Shown here: positions 44,351 to 56,400 of the stretch, piece by piece
Layout: every line of letters starts with the position of its first letter
Position numbering within the stretch: position 1 is the first letter of the stretch
Assembly: GCF_032118995.1 (NCBI RefSeq)
Contig: NC_092657.1
Location: forward strand, 4,151,891-4,215,890
DNA from: Asterias amurensis
Taxonomy: Eukaryota; Echinodermata; Asteroidea; Forcipulatida; Asteriidae
DNA: 64,000 nucleotides
Direction of reading: 5' to 3'
Made by a program: the position numbers and the translations under genes
The notes under the pieces: model-generated
Seen by the model: the letters and a program-made list of their open reading frames with translations, nothing else
Database searches by the model: none
Told to the model about the DNA's origin: nothing

Positions 44351-47300
44351 CATCTGGTTACAACACTGGCAACTACTCACCGTCGTGATGACCACCGTCG
44401 TGGTCACCGCCTCGTCGACCACCATCATGGTCGCCATCATGGCCGCCACTATGGCCGCCACTATGGCCGCCATCATGGCCGCCACTATGGCCGCCACTAT
44501 GGCCGCCACTATGGCCGCCACTATGGCCGCCATCTTGGCCGTGGCCATCCCGATCCATATCGCCGTCTGGGTGGTGCCGACCGTCACGCTGGTCGTCGGG
44601 GCTCATGCCGAAATCGTGGTCTCCGTCAAAGCCGTCAGCCCAGTCGCTACCGTGCAACTTGTCAATTAACCCACCATCATCAATACGCTGCTGTGAAGCA
44701 AAATAATGGTAAGTTCTGTTAGTTGAGACCAACAGACCTGTTAGTTGAGACTAACAGAACTGAACTAAAAAAAATTCAAACTCTGTTCTGAAAAGGTTGC
44801 GGGTTCCAATCATAGAGCTATATGCTCTATAGTTCGAGTCAATTTGACTCCCATAAATGGCCGACCGTGTTTGTCGAAGAGGTAAAAAGAAAACCACGCA
44901 ATTTCGAGTGATACTTGTGTGGATCATTATGTTCTATTTTTAAAATATCTTTCTAATCATTTGCATTTTATAACAAACGGTTACAGACGCTTTTCAAAGA
45001 CCAACTCGACCGATCCAAGGCAACGTGTTTCTTTAACGACTCAACGATTCAATCAGTAGGCCCAATTTCATAAAGCTGCTTAAGCACAAAATTTTGCTTA
45101 AGCGAAAAAATCCTTGCTTTTTAATAGTAAAATCAGATTCCCTGCCAAGACTCCACTCAATTCTTAAGCTTATAGTAAACAACAGCTAAATATCAGTCAC
45201 AAGCAATGTATATGCCATGAAATGTTGGCCAGTAACATGTGTAAAATAAGCAAGCTATTTTCGTGCTTAAGCAAAAATTTTCTTAAGCAGCTCTATGAAA
45301 TTGGCCCCTGGTCGTCTTCAGGAGAATTCTGGACTCTTTTGCTGGATGCTGCTTATAAGTATTTGACTCAATGTTCGTCTAGTTCCTTAAAGACACTGGA
45401 CACTATTGGTAATTGTCAAAGACCAGTCTCATCACTTGGTGTATCTAAACATATGCATAACATAACAAACCTGTGAAAATTTGAGCTCAATTGGTCGTCA
45501 AAGTTGCGAGATATGAATGAAATAAAAAACACCCTTGTCACACGAAGTTGTGTGCTTTCAGATGCTTGATTTCGAGACCTCAAATTCTAAATCTGAGGTC
45601 TCGAAATCAAATTCCTGGAAAATTACTTCTTTCTCGAAATCTACTTCACTTCAGAGGGAGACGTTTCTCACAATGTTTTATACTATAAACCTCTCCCCAT
45701 TACTCGTTACCACGGGGGTTTCATGATGCTAGCTATTTTGAGTAATTACCAATAGTGTCCACTGCCTTTAATCACAATTCTTGATTTGTGCAATTCATTA
45801 TCATAGACGTTAATGGCACTGGACACCTTTGATTGTCAAAGACCATGCAGTCTTCTCACTTGGTGTATCTCAACATTATTGTCTGCATAAAAATAACAAA
45901 CCTGTGAAATTTACGAGCTCAATATTGGTCGTCGAAGTTGTGAGAGAATAATGGAGGAAAAAACAACATTGTCGCACAAGTTGTGTGCTTTCAGCTGAGG
46001 TCTCTAATTCAACTCAAGTATTTTTGTGGAAAATGACTTCGTTTCTTTCTCAAAAACTACGTTACTTCAGAGGGAGCTGTTTCTCACAATGTTTTACACT
46101 ATCAACAGCTCTCCGTTGCTCGTCACCAAGTAAGTATTTACGCTAACAATAATCTTGAGTTACTACCAGTAGTGTTCCCAAAAAATATACATCTGAAATG
46201 TGATCAATGCTTCAATTACTTACCCTGGTGCCACAACCGTAACGGCGATACAAGCGAAAACCCACAAGGCAACCAAGGATTGCCAGAGTACCAACGAAAC
46301 ACAAGACAACCACTGAGATCTTGACTCGCCTAGTGCAGCATGATGACTTGGCTCTGGGTGGTGCCGTCTGCTGTGAAAAAAAAGACGGTGCAGTATTTTA
46401 CTAAAACTGTTGGATAATAACCGTTTTCATGCAAAAATTAGCTAATGGCTTGACGTTTCGACCCTAGCAGAGTCTTTTTAGAAGTGTGTTAAATACCAAA
46501 TTATAAACCAAACAGAAACACTTTTGTTCACCAGAAATTGTTTTTTTAAATATCATTTTCCTCGTTCACGGTATTGAATACGTCATACAGAAAACGGGTT
46601 CCTAGAACATTTTTAAAAATTAACAATAGGCCTAAAGATATATAAAAAATAATACAAATAAATTATTAAAAACTTTAAGGTCTATAGATAGATTTCGTTG
46701 ATATCACAGAAAACCCAAACATTTGGCCATGGACACGACTCAAATTAATTTCTATATTTATTTAGTAGGTCTAGTTGAAGATTTTTAGGAATGATATTTC
46801 GGCCAGTGGAAAGAAGCAAGAAAAACATCCCACTTCAAAGCGTCCCACTTCAACTCAGAAAAGCAGATACTTGTTCCAAATTCAAAAATCATCTCAAAAC
46901 ATATCTATTTCGGAAACAATAGCCTCCAAACTTTTGGTTGTCTTGTGTCATTGTGTATTAGCAGAGTTCTTGTTTTTTGCACCAGGAGTGTCATCATTGA
47001 CAGACGTGGCGCACTAGATTAATGTTCAACATTATTATTATTATTATTACTTATTATATTGGGAACAGGGGCTGAACTATTCATGACAGTTTTTTTCTGT
47101 GGGCAGAAAACAATCAGACTAAAGTAGGAAAAATATGGAAAAATTAAATTTAAAACAAGAAATTGTTTATAATTATACTCAAATGAGATAAACCTTTTGG
47201 TAAAAATCTGAGAAAACTGGCTGTGTAACGAAAATCCAGACTATTTGTTGTCATGGATGACCAATACACGTAGGCCTTATATATTTTATAAGGATTTATA

Positions 47301-47906
47301 TGTACACTATTTTACTGTGGGCAGAAACCAAAATCAGAAATCAGACTAAAACAGAACAAATATCTTGCCTGTATATTAACATGTTAGTAACTTGTGTTAA
47401 AAATGGAGTAAGAAGAACAACTCGGGAGAAAATGTCCGTATCCTGTCACTTTTTATAAAAATATAAATTAGTTTCTAATTTACTCAAGAATGACGAGATA
47501 TTCCTATCGGTAAAATGAGTGATGGCGGTTGCATTTGATATATATATTAGGCCTGTATACATGGTTAAGGCTTTAGGACATAATTAAACGCTGATCAAGC
47601 TATTTAATAACAATTTTCCACATAATTTCTGAGGACAGAACCAAACAAAATCAGAAACTAAAGTAGGGTGAATATTACAGCATTTTAAAAATTGCTTTAA
47701 AAATGACTTTGCAATTAAAATGGACTCGGTAAGAAATAACACCTAGCTATCTTCATAATAAAAAAAACAATAATAATATACATTATAAATCCACACTTTC
47801 ACTGCTTCACACTTACCGGTAGAACAACAACAGTGCTCGGAGCTTCTGCGACCGGTTTCTGGTCTAGATGGTCCTTAGGATTATCTGATACTTTTAACTG
47901 CACCAT
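43761..47906 (-). CDS. Gene B: single-pass membrane protein with a (HSGG)n His/Asp/Gly tail
   Basis: Four exons: 47906-47817, 46370-46224, 44690-44381, 43831-43761; 205 residues. N-terminus MVQLKVSDNPKD ... STVVVLP, then TAPPRAKSSCCTRR (a Cys pair just before the membrane, a possible palmitoylation site) and one helix (about VKISVVVLCFVGTLAILGCL) ending FRLYRRYGCG. Exon 3 encodes 103 residues that become a run of HSGG and HDGG units, with RDGRHHPDGDMDRDGHGQDG before them and DHDGGHHDG after. The tail ends in PPPP and a basic C-terminus. Such a tail could bind divalent metals (inference). Closest sister is gene D over exons 1-2. Promoter signals lie at 48041-48133. Phases 0-0-1. I know no named family. 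Confidence 0.7.
44236..44351 (+). mobile_element. SINE 3' tail
   Basis: TCTCAGCGCCTTGAGTACC, CGCTATATACAAGACTTTG and an (ATT)n run, identical in layout to the end of the 5807 SINE. It ends 30 bases from the donor of gene B exon 3. Confidence 0.8.
44381..44690 (-). CDS. Gene B exon 3 ((HSGG)n repeat exon)
   Basis: Acceptor TTCACAG|CAG, 103 codons plus one base, donor G|GTGAGT, phase 1. A 12-base DNA unit (GGCCATAGTGGC register) repeats about eight times, encoding HSGG/HDGG tetrads, so length is likely variable between individuals. Confidence 0.75.
44838..45325. repeat. Half MITE-B, hammerhead-like motif and a palindromic MITE inserted in it
   Basis: 44838-45036 is the right half of a MITE-B. 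CGACTCAACGATTCAATCAG (45037-45056) and GTCGTCTTCAGGAG (45311-45324) are the two halves of the motif seen whole at 50259-50303. A GGCCCAATTTCATA...GAAATTGGCCCC palindrome sits between them. Confidence 0.7.
45387..45771. mobile_element. MITE-A copy
   Basis: Complete and TTAA-bounded, in intron 2 of gene B. An older, worn relative follows at 45810-46175. Confidence 0.88.
46224..46370 (-). CDS. Gene B exon 2 (transmembrane exon)
   Basis: Acceptor TTCACAG|CAG, a tandem CAG that could shift by one codon; 49 codons; AGG|GTAAGT donor. Confidence 0.75.
47817..47906 (-). CDS. Gene B exon 1
   Basis: ATG at 47906, 30 codons, CCG|GTAAGT donor, phase 0. Shares MVQL, DNPK and STVVVL with gene D. Confidence 0.75.
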
Positions 47907-48040
47907 CTTGCTTAGCTCTGATAGTCAGAGTTAGACTATTTAAACACAAGCAAGCAAGCAAGCAAAACAGAGAAGAACTGAACGATTTGAGCAGCGGTGA
48001 AGTAAAGAGACTGTATAGCGATAATATAACTGCGTGATCA

Positions 48041-48133
48041 GTTTATATAATATGGCATCGGCAGATCAGGGTGAATTCAATTATGGTAAATTATTATAAT
48101 AATAATAGCGTGACGTCATGTACTCATTTGCAT
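48041..48133 (-). promoter_or_regulatory. Gene B promoter signals
   Basis: TATATAAAC (48049-48041) lies 135 bases before the ATG. A perfect CRE palindrome TGACGTCA (48111-48118) and an octamer ATTTGCAT (48126-48133) are 60-90 bases further upstream. Start of transcription near 48010 is inferred. Confidence 0.55.
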
Positions 48134-48299
48134 ATTTCCTTTTTTAATGACAATACGTGCCGAGTGCGGCCAGGTACGTTTTCACGTGATGAGAGATGCT
48201 GTACGGATCGCTGGTTTCGTACAATAGTGTCTCACTCTTTTATAATGTAAAAAATGCATAGACTCGCTCAGTCAGTTCAGTTTAGTTAAAATAACAATA

Positions 48300-48570
48300 A
48301 CAACACTGACGATGACTATACCGAGCAAGCTAGTCGAAACGTTGAGACCGATTCAAGAACTGACTCCGCGGCAGTGCAGTTAATTACGATCCTAAGCTAA
48401 AGTAGTAGTCCCAGCCAATTTTCTATGCTTCCCGCCCGGGTAGAAGTTAAAAAGCACAGTTCTTTTCAGAAGTCTCCCTAAGATCCGATAAATCTATTCT
48501 GCGGTAGTAGAATAAATAAAGACAGACATTTCTCTAACAACAAACTCTACCTGGCAAGTATAGATACACA
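48300..48570 (+). repeat. Dispersed repeat with hammerhead-like front, copy 1
   Basis: CTGACGATGACTA ... TAGTCGAAACG at 48306-48345, then GACTCCGCGGCAG, CTAAAGTAGTAGTCCCAGCC and ACTCTACCTGGCAAG. The tail matches 43025-43300 and 48890-49150. Confidence 0.65.
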
Positions 48571-48889
48571 CATTATGTATAAGGACAAGTTTTTTGTTCA
48601 ACACACACTATGCAAGTTATACAAGTGCTTTTCTATTTTTCCCCACACACTATATGCAAGTTGTAAACACATACTTCCATCAGTCACCTTATAATGTATA
48701 AAGTTTAGCTATCAATACAGGTATAGCCGATTACATGCGTGTGGATGGAGGCCCTCAAAAAGTCATTGCTTGTTTGGTAAGGACCCCGGGACAAAAACTT
48801 TAGCGAACAATGGAGTGTTTGTTAACAGGTGGGACAGAAACAACAGATGACATCATGAGAAATGTCATTCAAAGTCAGTTAACTCGGCA

Positions 48890-49150
48890 GTCTCCTGACG
48901 ATGACTAGAGCAAGCTAGTCGAAACGTTGAGACCAATTTAAGAAATGACTCCGCGGTAGTACGGTTAATCACGATCCTATAAGCTAAAGTAGTAGTCCCA
49001 GCCTATTTCTATACCATCAACCCGGGTAATAGTTAATAAAAGCAGGACAGTTCTTTTTAGAACTGAGAAGTATCCCGAACCCCCGAACATCTATACTCCG
49101 CGGTATCAGAATAAAGCAAGACAGTTCTCTATAAGAACAAACTCTACCCC
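48890..49150 (+). repeat. Dispersed repeat with hammerhead-like front, copy 2
   Basis: CTGACGATGACTAG, loop AGCAAG, CTAGTCGAAACG at 48895-48925, followed by the same body as copy 1. The motif is better kept here than in copy 1. Confidence 0.7.
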
Positions 49151-49327
49151 AACAAGGGGTCCTTAAATTTACGTTTGAAAGATATTACGGTTGGAGCAGT
49201 TTTACAATAAATGAATACACCATAACATAGGACTTTCTGCTTGACAGTTCTTGATAAGAAAATTTGAAAACGTTGTAGTCTTCTGTTTTTTTCCTTCTTT
49301 TAGGTGCAGTGGGCGGAGTAGTGACTT

Positions 49328-49703
49328 TTAAAGCCATTTATACACTTTTGGTACAAAAAAAAAAAAGTTCACAGATTTACAAATAATTTACAGGGTTTAC
49401 AGATGGTAATGGTGAAAGACTTCTATTGAAAAAATATTATTCCATGAAATGCTTTACTTTTTGAGAAAACATTAAAACGTATCAATTCTCGATATCGAGA
49501 ATTACAGATTTATTTTAATAAACACATGTCATGACACGGCGAAACGTGCGAAAACAAGGGTGGGTTTTCCCGTTATTTTCTCCTGACTCCGATGACCGAT
49601 TGAGCCTAAATTTTCACAGGTTTGTTATTTTATATATAAGTTGTGATACACAAAGTGTTGGCCTTGGACAATACTGTTTACCGAAAGTGTCCCATGGCTT
49701 TAA
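49328..49703. mobile_element. MITE-C copy
   Basis: TTAAAGCCATTTATACACTT start, GTCCCATGGCTTTAA end; central CTCGATATCGAG palindrome. Confidence 0.85.
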
Positions 49704-49887
49704 AGTGAATCTGTCTTTATAATTAAGTTGGCAATAAAAAAAGTTTCACGTTATACTAGGATTCGAAACTTTGTGAGGTGGAAATATGACAATAGAGGTT
49801 TGCGGTTATATGTGAATAATAATATTCACATGGTGTTACTTAACAAACAATTCTTGTTCGAGTGTTGATTCTGGAAAGAACCAGTGG

Positions 49888-50259
49888 TTAAAGGCACTAT
49901 TGGTAATTGTCAAACTTCACAGTTGGTGTTTCTCAACATATGCATAAAATAACAAACCTGTGAAAATTTGAGCTCAATCGGTCATCGAAGTTGCGAGATA
50001 ATAATGAAAGAAAAATAACCCTTCTCACACGAAGTTGTGTGCGTTTAGATGGTTGATTTCGAGACCTCAAGTTCTAAACTTGAGGTCTCGAAATCAAATT
50101 CGTGGAAAATTACTTCTTTCTCGAAAACTATGGCACTTCAGAGGGAGCCGTTTCTCATAATGTTTTATACTATCAACCTCTCCCCATTACTTGTAATCAA
50201 GAAAGGTTTTATGATAATAATTATTTTCAGAAATTACCAATAGTGTCCACTGCCTTTAA
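49888..50259. mobile_element. MITE-A copy
   Basis: TTAA-bounded with a shortened left arm; the right end abuts the hammerhead-like motif at 50259. Confidence 0.85.
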
Positions 50260-50303
50260 CGACTCAACGTTTTGATCAGTATGCTCTGATCGTCTTCGGG
50301 AGC
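50259..50303 (-). other. Hammerhead-like motif
   Basis: Minus strand: CCGAAGACGATCAGAGCATA, CTGATCAAAACGTTGAGTCG. The stem (GATCAG/CTGATC) is intact but the GAAA box reads AAAA. Confidence 0.35.
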
Positions 50304-50394
50304 ATGTTGACACAAACTAATATGACCCTACCTTCCAACTAAAACTTTCATTACATGAAAATAACCTATTATTCGCCGTGCCGGTCGGTAGCAG

Positions 50395-50422
50395 CATAGA
50401 GTAAGGACGTCCTTACTCTATG
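50395..50422. repeat. Perfect 28-base palindrome between 8-bp direct repeats
   Basis: CATAGAGTAAGGAC meets its exact complement with no spacer. GGTAGCAG lies on each side (50387-50394 and about 50422-50429), like a target duplication. Confidence 0.85.
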
Positions 50423-51280
50423 GTAGCAGCTACCAATATAAGCGCCAACAATAACATTGTCAAAAACTAAATAGAGAATAGACAACCACAGCATAACAAC
50501 ATCAACAATGAAAGATTTACACAACTTGATTTGTTGCGTGCCCCAAGGTTTAGTGATTGGTCCACTCACTTTTAATGACGGAGACGGTGTTTACACAAAA
50601 TCCCAGACTCTCACTGCAAGGCAAACAGTCATTGAAAATTTTCTGGTCAAATGACTTCAATTATTCCCGCTTATGAAACCTGTGTTGACAAGGGTATAAA
50701 GATAAAAATATCTTTATATAATTTGTTTACTGATTTTGAAGGTCATCTCTCTTAATATAAAAAAAAAGTGAAGAAAAAAACCCACTCGTTTTGCTCGCCA
50801 TATCACTCTTGCAAAGAGCCATTGGCATAAATAAAACTCGTTTTAAAAGACGGGCACTTTCAACTCGATTTAGAGTGAAGTTCATTCCAACTTCACTCAA
50901 ACAAATGGACAAAGATTTACTTTCAATCTCAAACTGACCACACCTGGACAAGAGAGTGAAATATTCAGCTTTTTACAGAATCAATTATGCTACGAAATAT
51001 TCCCTTCTGAAATGAAGTCATAATTCGAGAAAATTGTGTGGAATTAAATGAACGCCAGAAATTATGTCACAAGATTTTATAAAATAAAACACAGGAAAAC
51101 AGCACATTGTCTTCTAAAAATCATTTATTTATAAATCATATAATTATTTTATACACTAATTTTAGAAATTGACCTGGTTTAAACTCTTTGTAAAAAATTT
51201 CATGGCACCATTTTTGCGCTGAATATTTTTAATCAGTGGCATTGCTTTTGAACCGAGAAAGTGACGCTCATCAAGGCGCT

Positions 51281-51670
51281 TTAAAGATACTGGACACTAT
51301 TGGTAACTGTCAAAGACTAGTCTTCTCACTTAGTGTTTCTCAGTATATACATTAAAAAAAAACTGTGAAAATTTCAGCTCAATTGGTCGTCCAGGTTGCG
51401 AGATAACTATGGAAGCAAAGAACACCCTTGTCACACGAAGTTGTGTGCTTTCAGATGCTTGATTTCGAGACCTTAAATTCTAAATCTGAGGTCTCGAAAC
51501 CAAATTCGTGGAAAATTACTTCTTTCTCTCGAAAATACTCCACTTCAGAGGGAGCCGTTTCTCACAATGTTTTATAATATCATCCTCTCCCCATTACTCG
51601 TTACAAAGTAATTAAGGTTTTATGCTATTAAATATTTTGAGTAATTACCAATAGTGTCCACTGCCTTTAA
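51281..51670. mobile_element. MITE-A copy
   Basis: Complete, TTAA at both ends. Confidence 0.88.
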
Positions 51671-51734
51671 CATTCGGTATTTTCCGCAAGGTATGTGGGA
51701 CTACGTTTGCATTATGAGACCTGATCCTTTTACG

Positions 51735-51990
51735 TAGCACCATGTCATGGTTTACAAGTAGCCCTATATAGGACTCTTCCTCTGTACACATTAAGAAAGT
51801 GTAAGGCCGCCATGGCTAGGTTAACAAGGTGCTTTGGCGCAATTTACAGCCAATCAAACCAGGAACACCAGGGCAAACCCCTTCTCTTTTCGACAAGTGA
51901 ACCGGGTTATTTTACGTGCGTTAGACAACACACGGGACCAACGGCTTGACGTCCCCTTCGAAGGGCGAATCATTATGGTTAAGTGTCTTG
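51735..51990 (-). mobile_element. SINE body, minus strand, 5' part missing
   Basis: TTCTCTTTTCGACAAGTGAA, GGGACCAACGGCTTGACGTC and GGTTAAGTGTCTTGCTTA are the reverse of the 5807 SINE body. The tRNA head is absent. Confidence 0.7.
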
Positions 51991-52544
51991 CTTATAGGGA
52001 TAAATGCACTGGTTTTGTTTTTACGTGTGTTACAATTCAGAAGAATTGACCAGGATTCAATACAAAATATTATTCTTGACTATATACTTTGCACTCGTTG
52101 TGCGCACCATTTCTGGTCTATTTGCTATTTATACACTTCGAAAGACATAATTAATATTACTAAGTTAATTGTCCGAATGGAGAAAAAAATACAATCTCGA
52201 GTGGACAATCTTTGCAAAGTTTAGCTCGGTTTGTCTTGTATTTTGTTTTCCCATTTGTATTAATAACACAGCTTATGTCTATTTTTCTTAGTTCAACCCA
52301 AATTAGATTAAGTCAGATTCCCTTGTGGTTTATTACTTGGTATCTTACATTTAAAACTATTAAAATGTATTTATTTATTATAGAGCATTTTTTATACATA
52401 AAATTATACGCCATTAGGCTTAGCATCGTTTAAAAAAATCTAAGAAAAGGCAGAACAAACTTTAAAAAAGAAATATTCGCTGTGCACAGACGTTGATGTG
52501 CACGACTGTTGTTTTTGGCCATTAAACAAACATTTTATTTCAGT

Positions 52545-53205
52545 TAAAGTCACCTGGAAATATAATTTCTTTTTTCTTCAAACATCAGATAATATGTTCC
52601 TGAACTAAAAATTTTGAGTTATTGTTTTTAACGATTTATATGTTAAAAAAAAATAAATAAGGTTGTGTGGGGGTGACTCCGTCTACCCCTTTTGTGACGT
52701 CAATCGAAGAAGACTTTTCCTCGATCGAACATCGAACACACGTACGTGCAAGTACATTCAAGTCCTAGCCGTGAGTTTGTACGTTTTGAAAAAAAGAATA
52801 CACTACACATTTTGACATGAAGAGAACAGTTCTTTTCTAAAACATGACGCCATCCCAATAATTTTCCCAGGTAGTGGGGAAGTCGAATAAGGTACCTGAA
52901 AGACGTATGCAGCACTTGCCTAACGTGAAAAAAAATCAGGTATTGTTTCACTTTGAGGGCATGTGTTGAGCTTGCGCCAAGCGTCACCGTCTTGTGTTGG
53001 CGCTGCATGCGGTTCATCGCGCCTCGGTTGACGTCACGAACAGCGCCCTCTCGGGTCGGGATTTTTTTCAAATTTGTGAATAACATGGAAACTATTTTTT
53101 TTTTAACCTTAGTTAATTGTTTATTCATATTCCACTCATCAAAACACATAGTTTAGTGTCAAAAGCTTTGTTTGGACAAAATACCACTTCCAGGTGACTT
53201 TAAGA
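52545..53205. mobile_element. MITE with TTAAAGTCACCTGGAA ends
   Basis: GTTAAAGTCACCTGGAAATA and CACTTCCAGGTGACTTTAA ends; GTGACGTCAATCGA and TTGACGTCACGAACAGCG mark the inner arms. Second copy of the inner element at 22500-23050, here with a different middle. It lies just downstream of gene D. Confidence 0.8.
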
Positions 53206-53370
53206 TAATCCTACACGAAGAAACATACAACACTAAACAGCCGTTCGTGATTAAGTAACAAATCTTTCTTTTTTAACAGTTATCAAATCTCATATAAAAA
53301 TAACATGCTACATGAAACAGCCGTTTGTGATGACGTTAATAACAAAGTACATGTAACAGTCGTTGGTATT

Positions 53371-53423
53371 TTATTCTACATAGTCGACTATCTGGGTTAT
53401 CTCTGGCGGAACAACGATGATTC
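53371..53423 (-). CDS. Gene D exon 4 (terminal)
   Basis: A very strong acceptor (TTTTTTCTTTTTCCAG), phase 1, 16 codons and TAA. An AATAAA overlaps the stop codon (GAATAAAATACC), a possible poly(A) signal though very close. Confidence 0.65.
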
Positions 53424-56400
53424 CTGGAAAAAGAAAAAAAACAAAAAACAATCAATAAATTAATTTGCTTTTTGTTGAATGATGTATTCATAAATTATTC
53501 ATACGTCATAGCTAATGACCCTTGACCTGTTAAGTTTATGAAAATACATGTCCCAACATAGTGACGTCCAGTTAAAGCCATTGGACCCTTTCGGTACAGA
53601 CAAAAACAAATAAAAGTTCACAGATTTACAAATAATTTACAGGGTTTACAGAAGGTAATGGTGAAAGACTTCTCTTGAAATATTACCATGAAATGCTTTA
53701 ATTTTGAGAAAACAGTAAAACAGTAAAACAGAACTACGGATAGATATTAAAAAACACATGTCATGACACGGCGAAACGCGCGGAAACAAGAGTAGGTTTT
53801 CCCGTTATTTTCTCCCGACTCCGATGACCGATTGAGCCTAAATTTTCACAGGTTTGTTGTTTTATATGTAAGTTGTGATACACGAAGTGTGGGCCTTGGG
53901 CAATACTGTTTATCGGAAGTGTATAATGGCTTTAAAGCCATTATTCGGAACAGACATTTTTGTTTTATTCACACAGATTTACAAATAACTTACAGGGTTT
54001 ACAGAAGGTAATGGTGAAAGACTTCTCTTGAAATATTATTCCATGAAATGCTTTACTTTTTGAGAAAACATTAAAACAATATCAATTCGCGATATCGAGA
54101 ATTACAGATTTTGTTTAAACACATGTCATGACACGGCGAAACGTGCGGAAACAAATGTGGGTTTTCCCGTTATTTTCTCCCGACTCCGATGACTGGTTGA
54201 GCCTAATTTTTCACAGGTTTGTTATTTTATATTATAAGTTGTGATAGACGAAGTGTGGGCCTTGGGCAATACTGTTTACCGAAAGTGTCCAATGGCTTTA
54301 GGTGTTTTTTCCCCAATTCAATTAGGTGTATTATTTACATCTCAAACAATATGCCTAAACAACAGAAGTTGACAAGACTTAAATTTACGTGTTTACATTG
54401 TTAACAGGTTCAACGTGTGTCTTTGTCTTTGTCCAGACATGCTTCATCAAACGGAGTAAAAGTCAAACCAATTATTACTAAAGTTTTCTCGTTTATTCTG
54501 ATCAAAAATTATTTTGTTATGGAAAAAATATCTTTGTTAAAAACAACAACTTAGATAAGTTCAATTACCAAATGGGAACCGTTTGTATTGCTTTGTACTA
54601 TAGATGCCATGCTTTTCATAAAATTTCCTGTTTTTGTCATTTGCCAATTCTTATTTCGTATCGTTCTAAAAGATGTTGGTTTTACCAGTAGTTTGTGTAG
54701 CTTTGTACATTAAAAGTAACTTGAAAAAAAATTCCTCCGCCAATGGAAAAAAACAAATGGGGGAAAAAATATAAAAAAATGTTATGTTACTACAGATTTC
54801 GGGGCACACTGCGCAAATGACAATCCTACTGGTAATGATGAAAATCATGCCGGCAGTGGACACGTTTGATAATATTGTCAAAGACCAAGGGGCCAAATCA
54901 CAAAAGCAATACAACTCATCACAAGACAAAATTGTCAGTATCGCCATAGTAATTTGTATTGTGACATCACACTTTACTTAGCAACTAAGATTGATTTGCA
55001 GTTACAATCGATCTTAGATCAGCCCCTGGACACATTAGGTGCATGTGTCAAAGACCATGCAGTCTTCTCACTTGGTGTATCTCAACATATGAATAAAATA
55101 ACAAACCTGTAAAAAATTTGAGCCCAATTGGTCGTCGAAGTTGCAAGGGACTAATGAATGAAAGTTTTGAGTTCGATTTTTGTTTGTTTGGTTTTGTATT
55201 TCCAAATATCACAAATTAATAATCATAATAACAATCAAGCATTACGTTACTTCAGAGGGAGCTGTTTCTCACAATGTTTTGTTCGTTTAGCTTCCCTGGT
55301 CGACCGTGGGTGCTCACTTGGGTGAGCCCCTGACAAGAGCTAATCGAACAATCACACTCGCCCTCTCGTGGTGACGTCATGCACCTCGGGTCACCCCCAA
55401 GTGACCCACTCCACAAGCAGGGCACTGGGAGCTGACTCGGGTGAGCCCCTGGAAGGCTGTCAAAGCTATTTGAACGCATCGGGGCAGACCGGGAATGACC
55501 CAGGGAAGCTAAACGAACGCACCCAATGTGCGCTCTCAATTGCTCGTTACTAATAATTTTGTATGCTAACAATAATTTCACATGGCTTTCTTGTTTAGGA
55601 GATTCCCAGTTAAATTCGACGTACATTTGTATACGTATAAAGCCAACTTGCGGATAAGGACAGTGAACCAGTTTAACATTAAGTAGGATTTGAAACTTTG
55701 CATGGTCGAAATACGAAATGGAAAGGTTTGCGGAAAAGCTTTCTCCAGAAGAGGAAGAGAGCATAGACCTATACTGATCGAAACGTCGAGTTGAAACCAA
55801 CGGTTCTCAGTGAACGATTTCCCTTGTATAGCAGTTGCTATTAAAAAAAGATGCACTTGCTACTCTATTACCATTCAGTGCCTACAAATTTGTTCACCGT
55901 CAAAATATTTTGCTATGCAAAAATGTCGTTTCATGGTGTTACCATTTCATTTCTATACAGTCTACCATTTACACACCTAAAGGTTGTCCGGGTACGTGCT
56001 CGCCGCTGGGGTCAACTTGTTGACCTCCCGCTTCATCAAGGGGGACGCCATCTTGCCATTCCCCTTCATACTCATGTCCGCCATCTTGCCACTCCCCGTT
56101 CATGATGTTTTCAATAATAGTCACGCTTGATCCAGACGAACTATAATCAGATGATTGAATGACGACGTCATCATGATTCCACACTGAGAAATCACTCTGT
56201 CAGATCAAACGAAAAAAATATAAATTAGTAATCACAGAATCACACTTTTTATACACTGAAGAATAAGTAGCCGACATCTTGGATTGAATTTCGTAAGCTT
56301 CAAAGGACCTCTCAAAAATGGGAGACTTTGGAACGCTAGGTGGCAGCAGACTTACCAGGTAAATTTCCATTGTTTACGTAGTTCTGAGCATGCGCACTTA

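Noticed and set aside
44297-44669. Plus-strand frame of TMAATMAAIMAA repeats over gene B exon 3
   Set aside because: It is the opposite strand of the (HSGG)n exon, whose minus-strand frame has splice sites, phase and paralogs.
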